In this document: positions 43,997-53,393 of the stretch, one piece after another
How the letters are laid out: every line of letters begins with the position of its first letter
Position numbering within the stretch: position 1 is the stretch's first letter
NCBI RefSeq assembly: GCF_014701235.1
Contig: NZ_AP022873.1
Span: 620,001-684,000, forward strand
DNA from: Dissulfurispira thermophila
GTDB taxonomy: Bacteria; Nitrospirota; Thermodesulfovibrionia; Thermodesulfovibrionales; Dissulfurispiraceae
Reading direction: 5' to 3'
DNA length: 64,000 nucleotides
Notes under the pieces: generated by a model
Databases searched by the model: none
What the model was told of the DNA's origin: nothing
Seen by the model: the letters and a program-made list of their open reading frames with translations, nothing else
Position numbers and translations under genes: made by a program

Positions 43997-45259
43997 CTAT
44001 TTATTCATCATCTCAAGAAAATCTTTGTTATTTTTTGTTCCTTTTAGTTTGCTGAGCAGAAATTCCATGCTTTCAACAGTGCTTAAAGGATTTAAGACCT
44101 TTCTCAATATCCACATCTTGTTCAGGACATCAGGGGCAACAAGAAGTTCTTCCTTTCTTGTCCCTGATGAATTAATATCAATGCTTGGGAATATTCTCTT
44201 ATCCACAAGCTTGCGGTCAAGGTGGAGTTCCATATTGCCTGTTCCCTTAAATTCTTCGAATATGACATCATCCATTCTGCTTCCTGTATCAACAAGTGCT
44301 GTTGCAAGTATTGTGAGGCTGCCGCCTTCTTCGATATTTCTTGCAGTGCCAAAAAATCTTTTAGGTCTCTGGAGGGCATTAGCATCAAGTCCACCTGATA
44401 GCACCTTTCCACTTGTCGGTGTTATTGTATTATATGCCCTTGCGAGCCTTGTTATACTGTCAAGGAGAATAACGACATCTCTTTTTGTCTCTACTAATCT
44501 CTTTGCCCTTTCTATAACCATTTCAGAGACCTGACAGTGCCTCTGCGGTGGCTCATCAAATGTGGAGCTTATAATTTCAGCAGTACTCACTTGTCTTTTC
44601 CAATCTGTGACTTCCTCAGGTCTTTCATCTATCAGGAGTATTATGAGGTGTATCTCTTTATGATTCTTTTTAATTGCCTTTGCTATTGACTGCAGTAACA
44701 TGGTCTTTCCGGTTCTCGGTGCTGCTACTATAAGACCACGCTGTCCTTTTCCTATGGGTGTTATAAGATCCATGACCCTTGTAGAATAGTCTTCGGCGCT
44801 GTATTCGAGGTTTACTTTTTCTGTTGGATAATATGGTGTAAGATTATCGAATAATGGACGGCTTACATTGTCTTCTATAGTTTCACCATTTATGGTTTCT
44901 ACTTTTAAGAGAGCAAAATATCTTTCGTTTTCTTTCGGAGGTCTTATCTGTCCAGATACAAAATCACCTGTCCTTAATGTAAATCTTCTAATCTGTGAAG
45001 GAGATACATATATATCATCGGGAGAAGGAAGGTAACTGTAATCAGGCGAACGGAGAAAGCCAAATCCATCGGGTAGTATTTCTAAAACCCCTGAGCCGTA
45101 AACATTACCAGCCTTTTCAGCCTGTGCTTGCAGAATGGCAAAGATAAGTTCCTGTTTTCTCATGCCTGTGGCACCTTCAACATTTAATTCTTTTGCAAGG
45201 TGCGTCAGCGCATCAATATTCTTTTCCTTTAATTCAGAAATCGAAATATAATTTTCCAT
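43997..45259 (-). CDS. rho: Transcription termination factor Rho
   Basis: A 420-residue hexameric RNA helicase. The N-terminal Rho-N helix bundle ([20 protein letters not shown]) and the OB-fold RNA-binding domain ([25 protein letters not shown]) are followed by the ATPase with Walker [12 protein letters not shown], Walker [17 protein letters not shown] and the Q-loop/R-loop region. The frame can be extended to 45283, but the ATG at 45259 has GAGAGGT upstream and fits the family start. The 240-bp region upstream may carry a Rho-sensitive leader. Confidence 0.97.
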   Translation of the reverse strand: MENYISISELKEKNIDALTHLAKELNVEGATGMRKQELIFAILQAQAEKAGNVYGSGVLEILPDGFGFLRSPDYSYLPSPDDIYVSPSQIRRFTLRTGDFVSGQIRPPKENERYFALLKVETINGETIEDNVSRPLFDNLTPYYPTEKVNLEYSAEDYSTRVMDLITPIGKGQRGLIVAAPRTGKTMLLQSIAKAIKKNHKEIHLIILLIDERPEEVTDWKRQVSTAEIISSTFDEPPQRHCQVSEMVIERAKRLVETKRDVVILLDSITRLARAYNTITPTSGKVLSGGLDANALQRPKRFFGTARNIEEGGSLTILATALVDTGSRMDDVIFEEFKGTGNMELHLDRKLVDKRIFPSIDINSSGTRKEELLVAPDVLNKMWILRKVLNPLSTVESMEFLLSKLKGTKNNKDFLEMMNK

Positions 45260-45502
45260 ATGTTTTTTACCTCTCTGGGTCATTATGATAGCTAAATATT
45301 GAGTAGTCTGGATTTTAATACATTAACTCTCTTGGAATTTGTTATCTTCAGATTTTTACCAATATCTCACCATATGAGGCGGTCCTATTTTTGTGGTTTA
45401 TCCCGACCCTTTAAAAATCAGAAGGGGATAAGATAATCAGAATGATTATATTTAGAATACAAAATGTTTATATCTTTGTCAATATGCTTTATAATATTCC
45501 TC
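45260..45502. other. Intergenic region between divergent rho and selD
   Basis: AT-rich, non-coding. It contains TATAAT at 45490-45495, which lies only 8 bp before the selD ATG at 45503 and would make a near-leaderless transcript if used. No recognised riboswitch. Confidence 0.4.
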
Positions 45503-46513
45503 ATGAACTACAAACTTACAGAAAAGGTAAGGGCTGCTGGCTGAGCAGCAAAGATGGGTCCGTCGGACCTGGAAGAGATAATCAGCGATATCCAACCATG
45601 TGAAAGTGCATCTGTCCTTGTTGGGCCAGGTGATGACGCGGGGATTTATCTGCTTAATGACACCGCAATAGTTGAGACAGTGGATGTTATAACTCCAGTT
45701 GTGAATGACCCCTTCACATTTGGAGCAATAAGTGCCAATAATTCATTGAGTGATGTGTATGCAATGGGAGGCAAACCTATATCTGCCCTTGCCATTGCTG
45801 GATTTTCTTCTTGTGATTACGAATCTTCTGTCTTTAAGGAGATTTTAAGGGGTGCTGTGCATTCTCTGAATAGGGCGGGGGCAATTCTTATTGGGGGGCA
45901 CAGTTTTGAAGATGCAGAACTCAAATTTGGCCTGTCTGTAACAGGAGTTGTAAATAGAGAAAAAATATTGAGGGTTTCAGGTGCAGAGGAAGGAGACATT
46001 ATTGTGATTACAAAACCAATAGGCATAGGCATTCTTACTACTTCACTCAAGGGCGAAAAATTGACTGATGCTGACTTGAAGACGGCTATTGGCTGGATGC
46101 TCACATTGAATGATAAGGCATCGAAATTAGCTTTAAAGGCAGATGCCACTGCATGCACCGATATAACTGGATTTGGTCTGCTTGGACATGCTTACAATAT
46201 GGTCAAGGATTCGGATATTGATTTTGAGATTACAATGGCTAATGTTCCTGTATTGGAGCATGTGCATGAGATGATCGATTCAGGTATGATTGCAGAAGGC
46301 GCATATAACAATCTCAAATTCTTCGCAGAAAAGGTTGAATTCTCTTCTTATATAACAGAGGAAGACAGGCTTTTGCTTTCAGACCCCCAGACATCTGGAG
46401 GGCTATTGATAACCCTGAAAGAAGAAAACCTTAAGGTCTTTGAGGAATCAGATATATTCTTCTCAGTCATCGGCAGGGTTATAAAAGGCTCAGGAAGGAT
46501 TGTAGTAAAATAG
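45503..46513 (+). CDS. selD: Selenide, water dikinase with in-frame UGA (selenoprotein SelD)
   Basis: From ATG 45503 the frame reads MNYKLTEKVRAAG, then TGA at 45542-45544, then AAKMGPSDLEEI and on without interruption to 46513. The family active site is G-(C/U)-x-x-K, so the UGA is selenocysteine at position 14 with Lys17 as its partner; the full product has 336 residues. Later AIRS-like motifs include GPGDDAGIY, TVDVITPVVNDPF and TDITGFGLLGHAYN. SelD makes selenophosphate from selenide and ATP. A short hairpin sits 11 bases after the UGA, where bacterial SECIS elements occur. An ATG-only gene finder would start at 45554 and lose the active site. Confidence 0.93.
45556..45570 (+). promoter_or_regulatory. 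Bacterial SECIS-like hairpin
   Basis: GGGTCC-GTC-GGACCT forms a 6-bp stem with a 3-base loop starting 11 nt after the UGA codon. Its position and small G-containing loop fit a bSECIS that recruits SelB. Confidence 0.65.
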
Positions 46514-46554
46514 AATTTACTGATAAATTTAGCAATTTTTGCTATCATGATTAT

Positions 46555-47766
46555 ATGTTATCAGCTACAAAGATAAGGGCTCAACAGTATGATTTCCCTA
46601 CTCAAAAGGCTTCTGAAGGGCGTGCCGCTATCCACGATTATCCTGCTATGCTCCACTATCTATTAGTGGATGATTTGCTGGCTTCTTTTTCAAAAAAAGA
46701 AGGTATTGTCTATGACCCATTTTGCGGCAGCGGCGTAACGATAGTGCAGGCTTTGAAATCTCAAAAAAGGGTTATTGGAACTGATATAAATCCATTGGCT
46801 CTTTTAATTGCAGAAACCAGAACATTAAATGTTATTCCTGAGAAAGTTGAACTTGTCTTAAAAAAATTTAAAAAAAGCATTCACATTGCGCCTGCTGATG
46901 TCCCGCCTGTCACCAATATTGAATATTGGTTTAAGCCTGATGTGATAGAGCATCTTGGCAAGATAAGAGCATTGTTGCTTAAGCATGACGACTTACCCTA
47001 TAGTAAATTCTTTAAGACCGTTTTTTCTCAAACTGTTAGAAGTGTCTCAAATAATAGAAAGGGCGAATTCAAACGCTTTCGCATTGATAAAGATAAATTG
47101 GCTTTTTACAACCCAAATGTATGGGAGACTTTTGAGCAGACAGCATTAAAATATAGTCAAATTCTTTCTATTCCACTCCCTTTTAGAGAATTCCAGTTAT
47201 TTAAACATGATTTAAGACAGTCTTTACCCTTTAGCGAAAAGGTGGATTTGGTTATTACTTCACCGCCTTACGGTGATTCAAAAACTACTGTAGCTTATGG
47301 GCAGTTCTCGAGCTTTAGTATGGAATGGCTCAGAGGATTAAATCCTTACGGTGATGAGGACTTAAAGTTAGATAACAAAATGCTCGGGGGCAATAAAAAG
47401 CAATGCCAATTGCCGCCTTCAAAGTCATTGGAGCAGACCTTAAACAAAATAAAAGATAAAAAACGCAGTGATGAAGTGAAAAATTTCTTTTCTGATTTGT
47501 TTATATCGTGCGCTAACATTGTGGATAAACTTTCTGACAGCCCTACCGTTTGCTTTGTAGTAGGCAACAGAACTGTTAGTGGAATTATAATCCTAATGGA
47601 TGAAATAATAAAAGAGTTTTTTGAGTATTTTGGTCTAAAACATTTCAGAACATTTATTAGAAAAATTAACAATAAAAGAATGCCATCACTGAATTCTCCT
47701 ACCAACCTCAAAGGCGATACATCGCCTACAATGTCAGATGAATATATTGTGATTATGAAGGACTGA
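46555..47766 (+). CDS. DNA methyltransferase, probable N4-cytosine type
   Basis: A 403-residue amino-methyltransferase. Motif I (VYDPFCGSGVTIVQAL) is at about 55 and binds S-adenosylmethionine. Motif IV is TSPPYGDS near 237; TSPPY is typical of N4-cytosine enzymes. A central region (about 100-220) would form the target-recognition part. The following ORF is a remnant of an MvaI/BcnI-like endonuclease, whose relatives cut CC-centred sites and pair with N4-cytosine methylases, so this enzyme probably belonged to a type II system and is now an orphan. No in-frame damage is seen. Confidence 0.85.
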   Translation: MLSATKIRAQQYDFPTQKASEGRAAIHDYPAMLHYLLVDDLLASFSKKEGIVYDPFCGSGVTIVQALKSQKRVIGTDINPLALLIAETRTLNVIPEKVELVLKKFKKSIHIAPADVPPVTNIEYWFKPDVIEHLGKIRALLLKHDDLPYSKFFKTVFSQTVRSVSNNRKGEFKRFRIDKDKLAFYNPNVWETFEQTALKYSQILSIPLPFREFQLFKHDLRQSLPFSEKVDLVITSPPYGDSKTTVAYGQFSSFSMEWLRGLNPYGDEDLKLDNKMLGGNKKQCQLPPSKSLEQTLNKIKDKKRSDEVKNFFSDLFISCANIVDKLSDSPTVCFVVGNRTVSGIIILMDEIIKEFFEYFGLKHFRTFIRKINNKRMPSLNSPTNLKGDTSPTMSDEYIVIMKD

Positions 47767-47767
47767 A

Positions 47768-48260
47768 ATGACTCTGCAGGAAATCACGAGAAGGCTTAGA
47801 GAATTAAAATCAAGAGGGTTTATCCCGGCTTTGAGGGGTGGGTCCACCGGAGTAGGATATACCTTTGAGCATAGGACGCCCCATAACACAGGGCTTAAGT
47901 TTGCGGGTTAATGACAATAACACAATAAATCTTATAGACAGTGAAAGTAATTTGCTGGCTACATGGGATGTTTTTGTTTTAGTAGGTAAACTGCTTACAA
48001 AATTAAGCAGAGTGCTTTTTGTGATTGCAGACAGGAGAATTGTAGAAGGACGTGAAGAATTTCATTACAATGAAGCCCTTATTTTATCAGAGCCTCAACA
48101 TAGAAATTTTTTAAATGCTTTTATAGCAGGCAAAGTAGGAATAGATTTAAGGATGCACCTAAAAGAGAACGGTACAGTGAGAAACAGGGGAACTGGCTTT
48201 AGGATAAAGGAAATTGATATGATAGATTTATATTCCAATGTGAGAAGGCTTGAAATCTAA
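47768..48260 (+). pseudogene. Internally deleted MvaI/BcnI-like restriction endonuclease
   Basis: The frame at 47768 reads MTLQEITRRLRELKSRGF, IPALRGGSTGVGYTFEH, the N-terminal signature of MvaI/BcnI nucleases (S/N-T-G-[IV]-G-x-T-F/L-E). It fails at 47909. The next frame (open from 47865) carries the C-terminal part, including LLATWDVFVLVGKLLTKLSR, KVGIDLRMHLKE and RGTGFRIKE, which align with the end of MvaI. The middle, where the catalytic D...E-x-K should be, is missing and the frames differ. It cannot be an active nuclease. It starts 1 bp after the methylase stop. Confidence 0.8.
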
Positions 48261-48290
48261 TTTTCAAATATTTTTGTCAGAGAGATATAA

Positions 48291-49889
48291 GTGAATGGTC
48301 ATCTCATACTTCTTCTGCATGCCCATCTTCCATATGTGAGGCATCCGGAATATGAATATTCCCTTGAAGAGAATTGGCTTTTTGAGGCAATAAGGGAGAC
48401 ATATATCCCTATGCTTGACACCCTTGAGGGCATGGTAAATGACGGAATAAGCCCTAATCTTACATTATCCATAAGTCCAACGCTGACTGAAATGCTCAAT
48501 GACTCACTTCTCAGGAATAGATTTATCAGATATATGGATAATCTTATAGAGCTTTCAGAGGCAGAGAAGAAGAGGACTGCAAGGTCGGCATTCGAGCCTT
48601 TGGCATCTCTTTATAACACAATGTTTAAACAGATAAAGAAATTGTATCTGGACCGATACAAGCAGGATTTGGTTTCTGCATTCAGGAATCTTCAAGATGA
48701 AGGGCATATAGAGATTGTTGCATCTGCTGCAACCCATGCATTTTTACCTGTATTTGAAAATTATTTAGATGCAGTTAAGGCACAAATAGAGATCGGCGTT
48801 AAAAGTTATATCCATAATTTTGGCAGACAGCCCTCGGGTTTCTGGCTTCCTGAGTGTGGATATTTTAAAGGCATTGACTCGCTTTTGAAGGATGTAGGCA
48901 TACGATACTTCTTTGTTGAATCACACGGCATTATTCACGGCAGTCCAATGCCTGTGTATAGTATATATAAGCCTGTCATGTCTCCCACGGGCATTATGGT
49001 TTTTGGAAGGGATTTTAAATCTGCACAACAGGTATGGTGCGCATCGAGAGGATATCCGGGAGACCCTTCCTATAGGGATTTTTATCGTGATATTGGTTTT
49101 GATCTGCCTCTTGATTATATAAGCAGATTTACACATTTGAACATGAGGACATTTACAGGGATAAAATATTACAGGATTACAGGCAATACTGAATATAAGC
49201 TACCCTATAACAGAGTTAATGCCATGAAAACGGCTTTGGAACATGCAATGCATTTCATTGGCAGCAGAGAGTCTGACATCAAACGTCTCTTAGAATTCGA
49301 TTTTTGTCCTGTAATATTTTCTGCCTTTGATGCAGAACTCTTTGGACACTGGTGGTTTGAGGGGATCGAGTGGTTGAATATTATGATACGAAAGATACAC
49401 CAGAGCAGCAGTGTTTTGGATATTATTACCCCAGGAAGATATTTCAGTGAACATGCTAATTTTAATGATATTCAATCTATTAAGCTATCACCTTCAAGCT
49501 GGGGAGAGGGTGGGTATAGTTCGATATGGATAGGCCAAAGGAATCATCAGTTTTATAGGCATTTGCATAAGATGATAGAAAGAATGGAGATACTGAAAAA
49601 TCTGGCTACTGATCATCGGCTGCCGGCTACTATGATGCAAAGGGCTATCAATCAGGCAATGAGGGAAATGCTTCTTGCACAGGCAAGCGATTGGTTGTTT
49701 TTAATTCAGAAGGGAAGGGCATCGGAGTATGCAGAGTACAGGATAAAGAAACATGTAGAAAACTTCAATAGTCTCTTTTCGATGATTATGAAAGGGAATT
49801 TAGAAGAGCCTTTACTGAGGTCTATGGAAGAATCCAACAATTTTTTAAAAGATAAAATCCCAATGGCAAACTCGTTATTGTCTTTCTGA
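48291..49889 (+). CDS. Glycoside hydrolase family 57 protein (glucan branching-type, DUF1957)
   Basis: A 532-residue GH57 enzyme. Motif 1 is LLLHAHLPYVRHPE at the N-terminus. The nucleophile Glu188 lies in WLPECGYFKGID and the general acid Asp347 in SAFDAELFGHWWFEG. A helical DUF1957 C-terminal domain (about 420-520) follows, as in 1,4-alpha-glucan branching enzymes of this family. Cytoplasmic, since no signal peptide is seen. The start is GTG at 48291. It overlaps the convergent LysR gene by 15 bp. Confidence 0.9.
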   Translation: MNGHLILLLHAHLPYVRHPEYEYSLEENWLFEAIRETYIPMLDTLEGMVNDGISPNLTLSISPTLTEMLNDSLLRNRFIRYMDNLIELSEAEKKRTARSAFEPLASLYNTMFKQIKKLYLDRYKQDLVSAFRNLQDEGHIEIVASAATHAFLPVFENYLDAVKAQIEIGVKSYIHNFGRQPSGFWLPECGYFKGIDSLLKDVGIRYFFVESHGIIHGSPMPVYSIYKPVMSPTGIMVFGRDFKSAQQVWCASRGYPGDPSYRDFYRDIGFDLPLDYISRFTHLNMRTFTGIKYYRITGNTEYKLPYNRVNAMKTALEHAMHFIGSRESDIKRLLEFDFCPVIFSAFDAELFGHWWFEGIEWLNIMIRKIHQSSSVLDIITPGRYFSEHANFNDIQSIKLSPSSWGEGGYSSIWIGQRNHQFYRHLHKMIERMEILKNLATDHRLPATMMQRAINQAMREMLLAQASDWLFLIQKGRASEYAEYRIKKHVENFNSLFSMIMKGNLEEPLLRSMEESNNFLKDKIPMANSLLSF

Positions 49890-50798
49890 AAGTAAGGTGT
49901 CATAAGGATATGACTTTAAATAAGCTAAAAACTCATCAACTGCATGGGACAAAACCGAGTTTTTCTGCATGACAAGAGAAAAGTTTCTGAGTATCTTCTC
50001 TTCTTTTGGTGTAATGAGTCTGAGACTTCCGTATTTAATCTCTTTCCGTGCTGCCCATTTTGAGACAATGGATATGCCCATGCCGTTTTCAACCGCTTCT
50101 TTTATGGATTCTGTGCTGCCCAACACCAATGCTATGCGCATATCACTTGTATTTATCCCATGCTCTGATAGGTATTTCTCTATCATTTGTCTCGTGCCAG
50201 ATCCCTCTTCCCTTAAAATAAAAGGCTCTTTTGTAATCTCTAAAATCGATACTACCTTTTTCTTTGCCCAATGATGAAATGGAGGTATAATGAACACGAG
50301 TTCATCTGTAATTATAGGATCTGTCTTTATCTTGTGTCTTGAAGTCTCTCCCTCTACCAGTCCGATATCGATGCCGCCTGAATTTAAGAGGTCTATGATT
50401 CTTTTTGTATTTCCTATAAATACATTTATTTTGATTTTTGGATGATTTTTCTTAAAATCAGCTATTACACTTGGCAATACATAATTGCCTATGGTAGTGC
50501 TTGCCCCTATTGTTATGCTTCCTTTTATTAGACCTGTTATTTTTCCTATTTCTTTTTCTGCTTCAGCATAAAGATTAAGAATATCCTTTGCATACTTATA
50601 AAGGATCTCTCCTGCAGGTGTTAGATTGATAAAACTACTTGACCTATCAAATAGTTTTGTCTCATAAATCTCTTCGAGAGCCTGTATTTGCAAGCTTACT
50701 GCTGGTTGTGTTAGATGAATAATCTCTGATGTCTTAGAGAAACTTTTTGTTTCTGCAACAGTGCAAAAGACTTTTAATTTGTGGTCTTCCATTCCCAT
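49875..50798 (-). CDS. LysR-family transcriptional regulator
   Basis: A 307-residue LysR protein. The N-terminal winged HTH is FCTVAETKSFSKTSEIIHLT, then QPAVSLQIQALEE. A substrate-binding-like domain (about 90-290) follows with SITIGASTTIGNYVLPSVI. It resembles the CysB/CbbR branch. The ligand and target are unknown. The gene ends inside the tail of the GH57 gene on the other strand; the 140-bp upstream region holds a fold-back repeat that could include its operator. Confidence 0.92.
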   Translation of the reverse strand: MGMEDHKLKVFCTVAETKSFSKTSEIIHLTQPAVSLQIQALEEIYETKLFDRSSSFINLTPAGEILYKYAKDILNLYAEAEKEIGKITGLIKGSITIGASTTIGNYVLPSVIADFKKNHPKIKINVFIGNTKRIIDLLNSGGIDIGLVEGETSRHKIKTDPIITDELVFIIPPFHHWAKKKVVSILEITKEPFILREEGSGTRQMIEKYLSEHGINTSDMRIALVLGSTESIKEAVENGMGISIVSKWAARKEIKYGSLRLITPKEEKILRNFSLVMQKNSVLSHAVDEFLAYLKSYPYDTLLSERQ

Positions 50799-50867
50799 AA
50801 TAATCTATACTATATCATAAAATTTATTTATATGTAAATAATTCATATTTCCACTACTCATTGGGCA

Positions 50868-50926
50868 TGGTTCAAACTATTCAAGTTGTTCAAGCCGTTC
50901 AATATTGAACAAATAGTTCAAAATTA
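50868..50926. repeat. TTCAA-rich fold-back repeat
   Basis: Six TTCAA/TTGAA words occur in about 60 bp. TGTTCAA...TTGAACA and TTCAATATTGAA form palindromes. Located upstream of the LysR gene. Confidence 0.55.
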
Positions 50927-50938
50927 CTGGCTCTCGGT

Positions 50939-51658
50939 TTATGGTTTTAGTTCTGGTTTCAGATAATAGAGTATTCTTCTACATTGCGGACAATGAATTA
51001 TCTCATTGCCTGTTTTTATTTCTACAAACATCTGCGGAGGGATATGCATATTACATCCCTGGCATGCTTCATCTTTTGCCTCTACTACAGCAAGTCCTCT
51101 TCGTGATTTCATGATTGTCATGTATTCATTGTAGATTTCAGCATCTATTTTTTCGATTAATTTTTTTCTGTCATCTTTTAATTGTTTTAACTCATCTTTG
51201 CATCTTATAATTTCTTTTTCGAGTTCTTTTTTTACCAAATCTATTTTTGTCTTCTCTTTTGTTATTCTTTCTTTTTCTATTTCAACAATTTTCAAGGCAC
51301 CTTCGATAGAGTCCATAATTGATAGCATCTCGTCTTCTGCTGATTTAAGTCCTTTTTCTGCTTTTTCTATTTCTTTTAATTGTGCCTGATATTCCTTATT
51401 GGTTTTGATTTCTGATGTCCTATGTTTCAGTTTCTGTATTTTTTCTTTGATTTCTTCTATCTCGTGTTCTTTATCCTTCTTTTTTTTCTCAAGTGAGGCA
51501 ATCTGCTGTTTTGCGATTTCATATGCTGCCTCGGCATTTTTTAAAGATTCCTCATGAGATGCAATTTTATTTGGTATAGCATCCATTGTGAGACGGGTGG
51601 AAAGCATAGTAGAATCAAGTTGTTGAAGGTCTATTAAAAGTCTAAGTTGTTCGTTCAT
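50939..51658 (-). CDS. Coiled-coil protein with C-terminal C4 zinc ribbon (COG1579 type)
   Basis: About 239 residues. Residues 1-185 are a long antiparallel coiled coil rich in Lys/Glu. The C-terminus holds CQGCNMHIPPQ and IHCPQC, a four-Cys zinc ribbon. This is the COG1579 family of predicted nucleic-acid-binding proteins; its role is not established. The frame extends to an ATG at 51676, but that N-terminus (NYELY) is written in spacer-type repeat DNA. The ATG at 51658 (MNEQLRLLIDLQQLD) fits the family start. No clear ribosome site supports either. Confidence 0.85.
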   Translation of the reverse strand: MNEQLRLLIDLQQLDSTMLSTRLTMDAIPNKIASHEESLKNAEAAYEIAKQQIASLEKKKKDKEHEIEEIKEKIQKLKHRTSEIKTNKEYQAQLKEIEKAEKGLKSAEDEMLSIMDSIEGALKIVEIEKERITKEKTKIDLVKKELEKEIIRCKDELKQLKDDRKKLIEKIDAEIYNEYMTIMKSRRGLAVVEAKDEACQGCNMHIPPQMFVEIKTGNEIIHCPQCRRILYYLKPELKP

Positions 51659-51737
51659 ATATAGCTCATAGTTCATTGCTCATAGTTCATAGTCTTTAGC
51701 CAATCAGCCATCAACTATTAGATACGAGCTAAATTAA

Positions 51738-51811
51738 TGGGCCCTCCAGGACTCGAACCTGGGACCAACCGGTTATGAGCCGGTAGCTCTGACCAACTGA
51801 GCTAAGGGCCC
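51738..51811 (-). tRNA. tRNA with CAT anticodon (Met or lysidine-modified Ile)
   Basis: 74 nt on the minus strand with acceptor GGGCCCT/AGGGCCC, D-arm AGCTCAGTTGGTCAGAGC, anticodon loop CTCATAA and T-loop GGTTCGAGTCC. CCA is not encoded. CAT can be elongator tRNA-Met or tRNA-Ile2 (lysidine); the GGCTCATAACC arm and TTGGTC variable region lean toward Ile2, but this is not certain. Confidence 0.9.
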
Positions 51812-51857
51812 TTCCTTAATCAGAGATAATAACTTTAACTTTTGAGATGCCTTTAAG

Positions 51858-53393
51858 TCAAGACTTGCCAAGAAAATCCCTGAGCCACCTACTTCTGGCG
51901 GGGTGCTTTAGTTTTCTGATAGCCTTTACTTCTATCTGCCTTATCCGTTCCCTTGTCACATCAAATTCCTGACCAACTTCTTCAAGGGTATGCGGGCTGT
52001 CTTCTCCTATGCCGAATCTTTTTCTTATTACTATCTCTTCTTTTGGAGATAATGTACATAAGACTCTATCAATGTGTGCCTTTAGGTCTTCATGGATAAC
52101 TTCATCAAGCGGAGACAAGTTTCCTTTGTCTTCTATGAAATCCTTGAGCATGGTGTCAGATTCCTCGCCAATAGGGGTTTCGATAGATATAGGTTCTTTT
52201 GATATTTTAAGTATGTTTTTAACCTTATCAAGAGGGAGTTTAGACCTGTTGGCTATTTCCTCTGGACCCGGTTCTACACCGAGTTCTTGCACCAGTTCCT
52301 TAGTAGCTTTGTTTATTTTGTTTATGTTTTCTATCATATGCACAGGAATTCTTATTGTCCTTGACTGGTCTGCTATTGCCCTGCTTATTGCCTGTCTTAT
52401 CCACCATGTGGCATAGGTGCTGAATTTATATCCACGTCTATATTCGAATTTATCAACAGCCCGCATCAAGCCTATGTTTCCTTCCTGAATTAAATCTCCA
52501 AGACTCAATCCCTTTCCAATATATCTCTTTGCGATACTTATGACTAATCTGAGGTTTGATTCTACAAGCTGTCCTTTTGCATTATTTACTTCTATTTCTG
52601 CCTTTTCGAGTTCTTGAATAGTCTTTTTTATTTCTGATGTACGAAGTCCTACTGTTGATTCTATTGACCTTATATTTGTTGCTAAATCTTTAATTTTTGA
52701 TGAATTATTTTTTGTTTTTTTTGCCTTTTGAAGGTCTTTTTGCATGGATTGTATTTGTCCGTTTATCTTTTTCAATTTTTCAAAAAAAGCATTTATAACA
52801 TCGTCTCTGAGATTAAGTTCTCTGATCTTTTGGAGTATCTGATTTTTATTTTCCTCAAGAAGTTTGCATATAGGAGCATTCCCTTTTGCCGGAGTCTTTT
52901 TGCTTTCTACGCAGAAACCACCTTCTTTCAAAAGTTTCTTTCTTCTTGTGAAAAGGGAGTTTATAGATTCTGTAATTTTCGAAAATTTTTCTTTCTCCTC
53001 AAGTATGTCATCGTCGGATAAGTCTTCTCCATCCTGAATGAGTTCTACAAGGGGTGCCTCTCCTTTTTCTACGAGTCTACCCAGCGTTATCAGCTTATTT
53101 AAGACAAAAGGGATTGTGAATATTGCACCGCATATCTTTAATTTACCCTTTTCTATTTTTTGTGCAATTTCTATCTCTCCATCTTTTGTAAGCAAAGGGA
53201 TGGAACTTATCCCTTTTAAATACGCCTTCAGGGGGTCATATTCTTGCTCTATAGCTCTTTTTACGACCTCTTCTGAATAAATAGGTTCTGCGTCCTCTTC
53301 TAATGGGAAATTTTTATGAACTACTTCTTCCTCGTTGTCCTCATCGAAATTGTTTTCATAAATATTAAAGGGATTGTCATCAATTTTTGGCAA
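51858..53393 (-). CDS. rpoD: Housekeeping sigma factor (sigma-70)
   Basis: A 511-residue primary sigma factor. Region 1.2 is [21 protein letters not shown], regions 2.3-2.4 include [20 protein letters not shown] and region 4.2 is [21 protein letters not shown] charged non-conserved region (about 125-250) precedes region 2.1. Region 1.1 is largely absent; the protein starts with an acidic 45-residue stretch. The start is TTG at 53393 with GGGGGT before it, inside the end of dnaG, so the two are coupled. Confidence 0.97.
   Translation of the reverse strand: MPKIDDNPFNIYENNFDEDNEEEVVHKNFPLEEDAEPIYSEEVVKRAIEQEYDPLKAYLKGISSIPLLTKDGEIEIAQKIEKGKLKICGAIFTIPFVLNKLITLGRLVEKGEAPLVELIQDGEDLSDDDILEEKEKFSKITESINSLFTRRKKLLKEGGFCVESKKTPAKGNAPICKLLEENKNQILQKIRELNLRDDVINAFFEKLKKINGQIQSMQKDLQKAKKTKNNSSKIKDLATNIRSIESTVGLRTSEIKKTIQELEKAEIEVNNAKGQLVESNLRLVISIAKRYIGKGLSLGDLIQEGNIGLMRAVDKFEYRRGYKFSTYATWWIRQAISRAIADQSRTIRIPVHMIENINKINKATKELVQELGVEPGPEEIANRSKLPLDKVKNILKISKEPISIETPIGEESDTMLKDFIEDKGNLSPLDEVIHEDLKAHIDRVLCTLSPKEEIVIRKRFGIGEDSPHTLEEVGQEFDVTRERIRQIEVKAIRKLKHPARSRWLRDFLGKS

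Noticed and set aside
47865-48260. Independent small gene after the methylase
   Set aside because: Its sequence matches the C-terminal part of MvaI/BcnI nucleases, so it is part of a broken gene.
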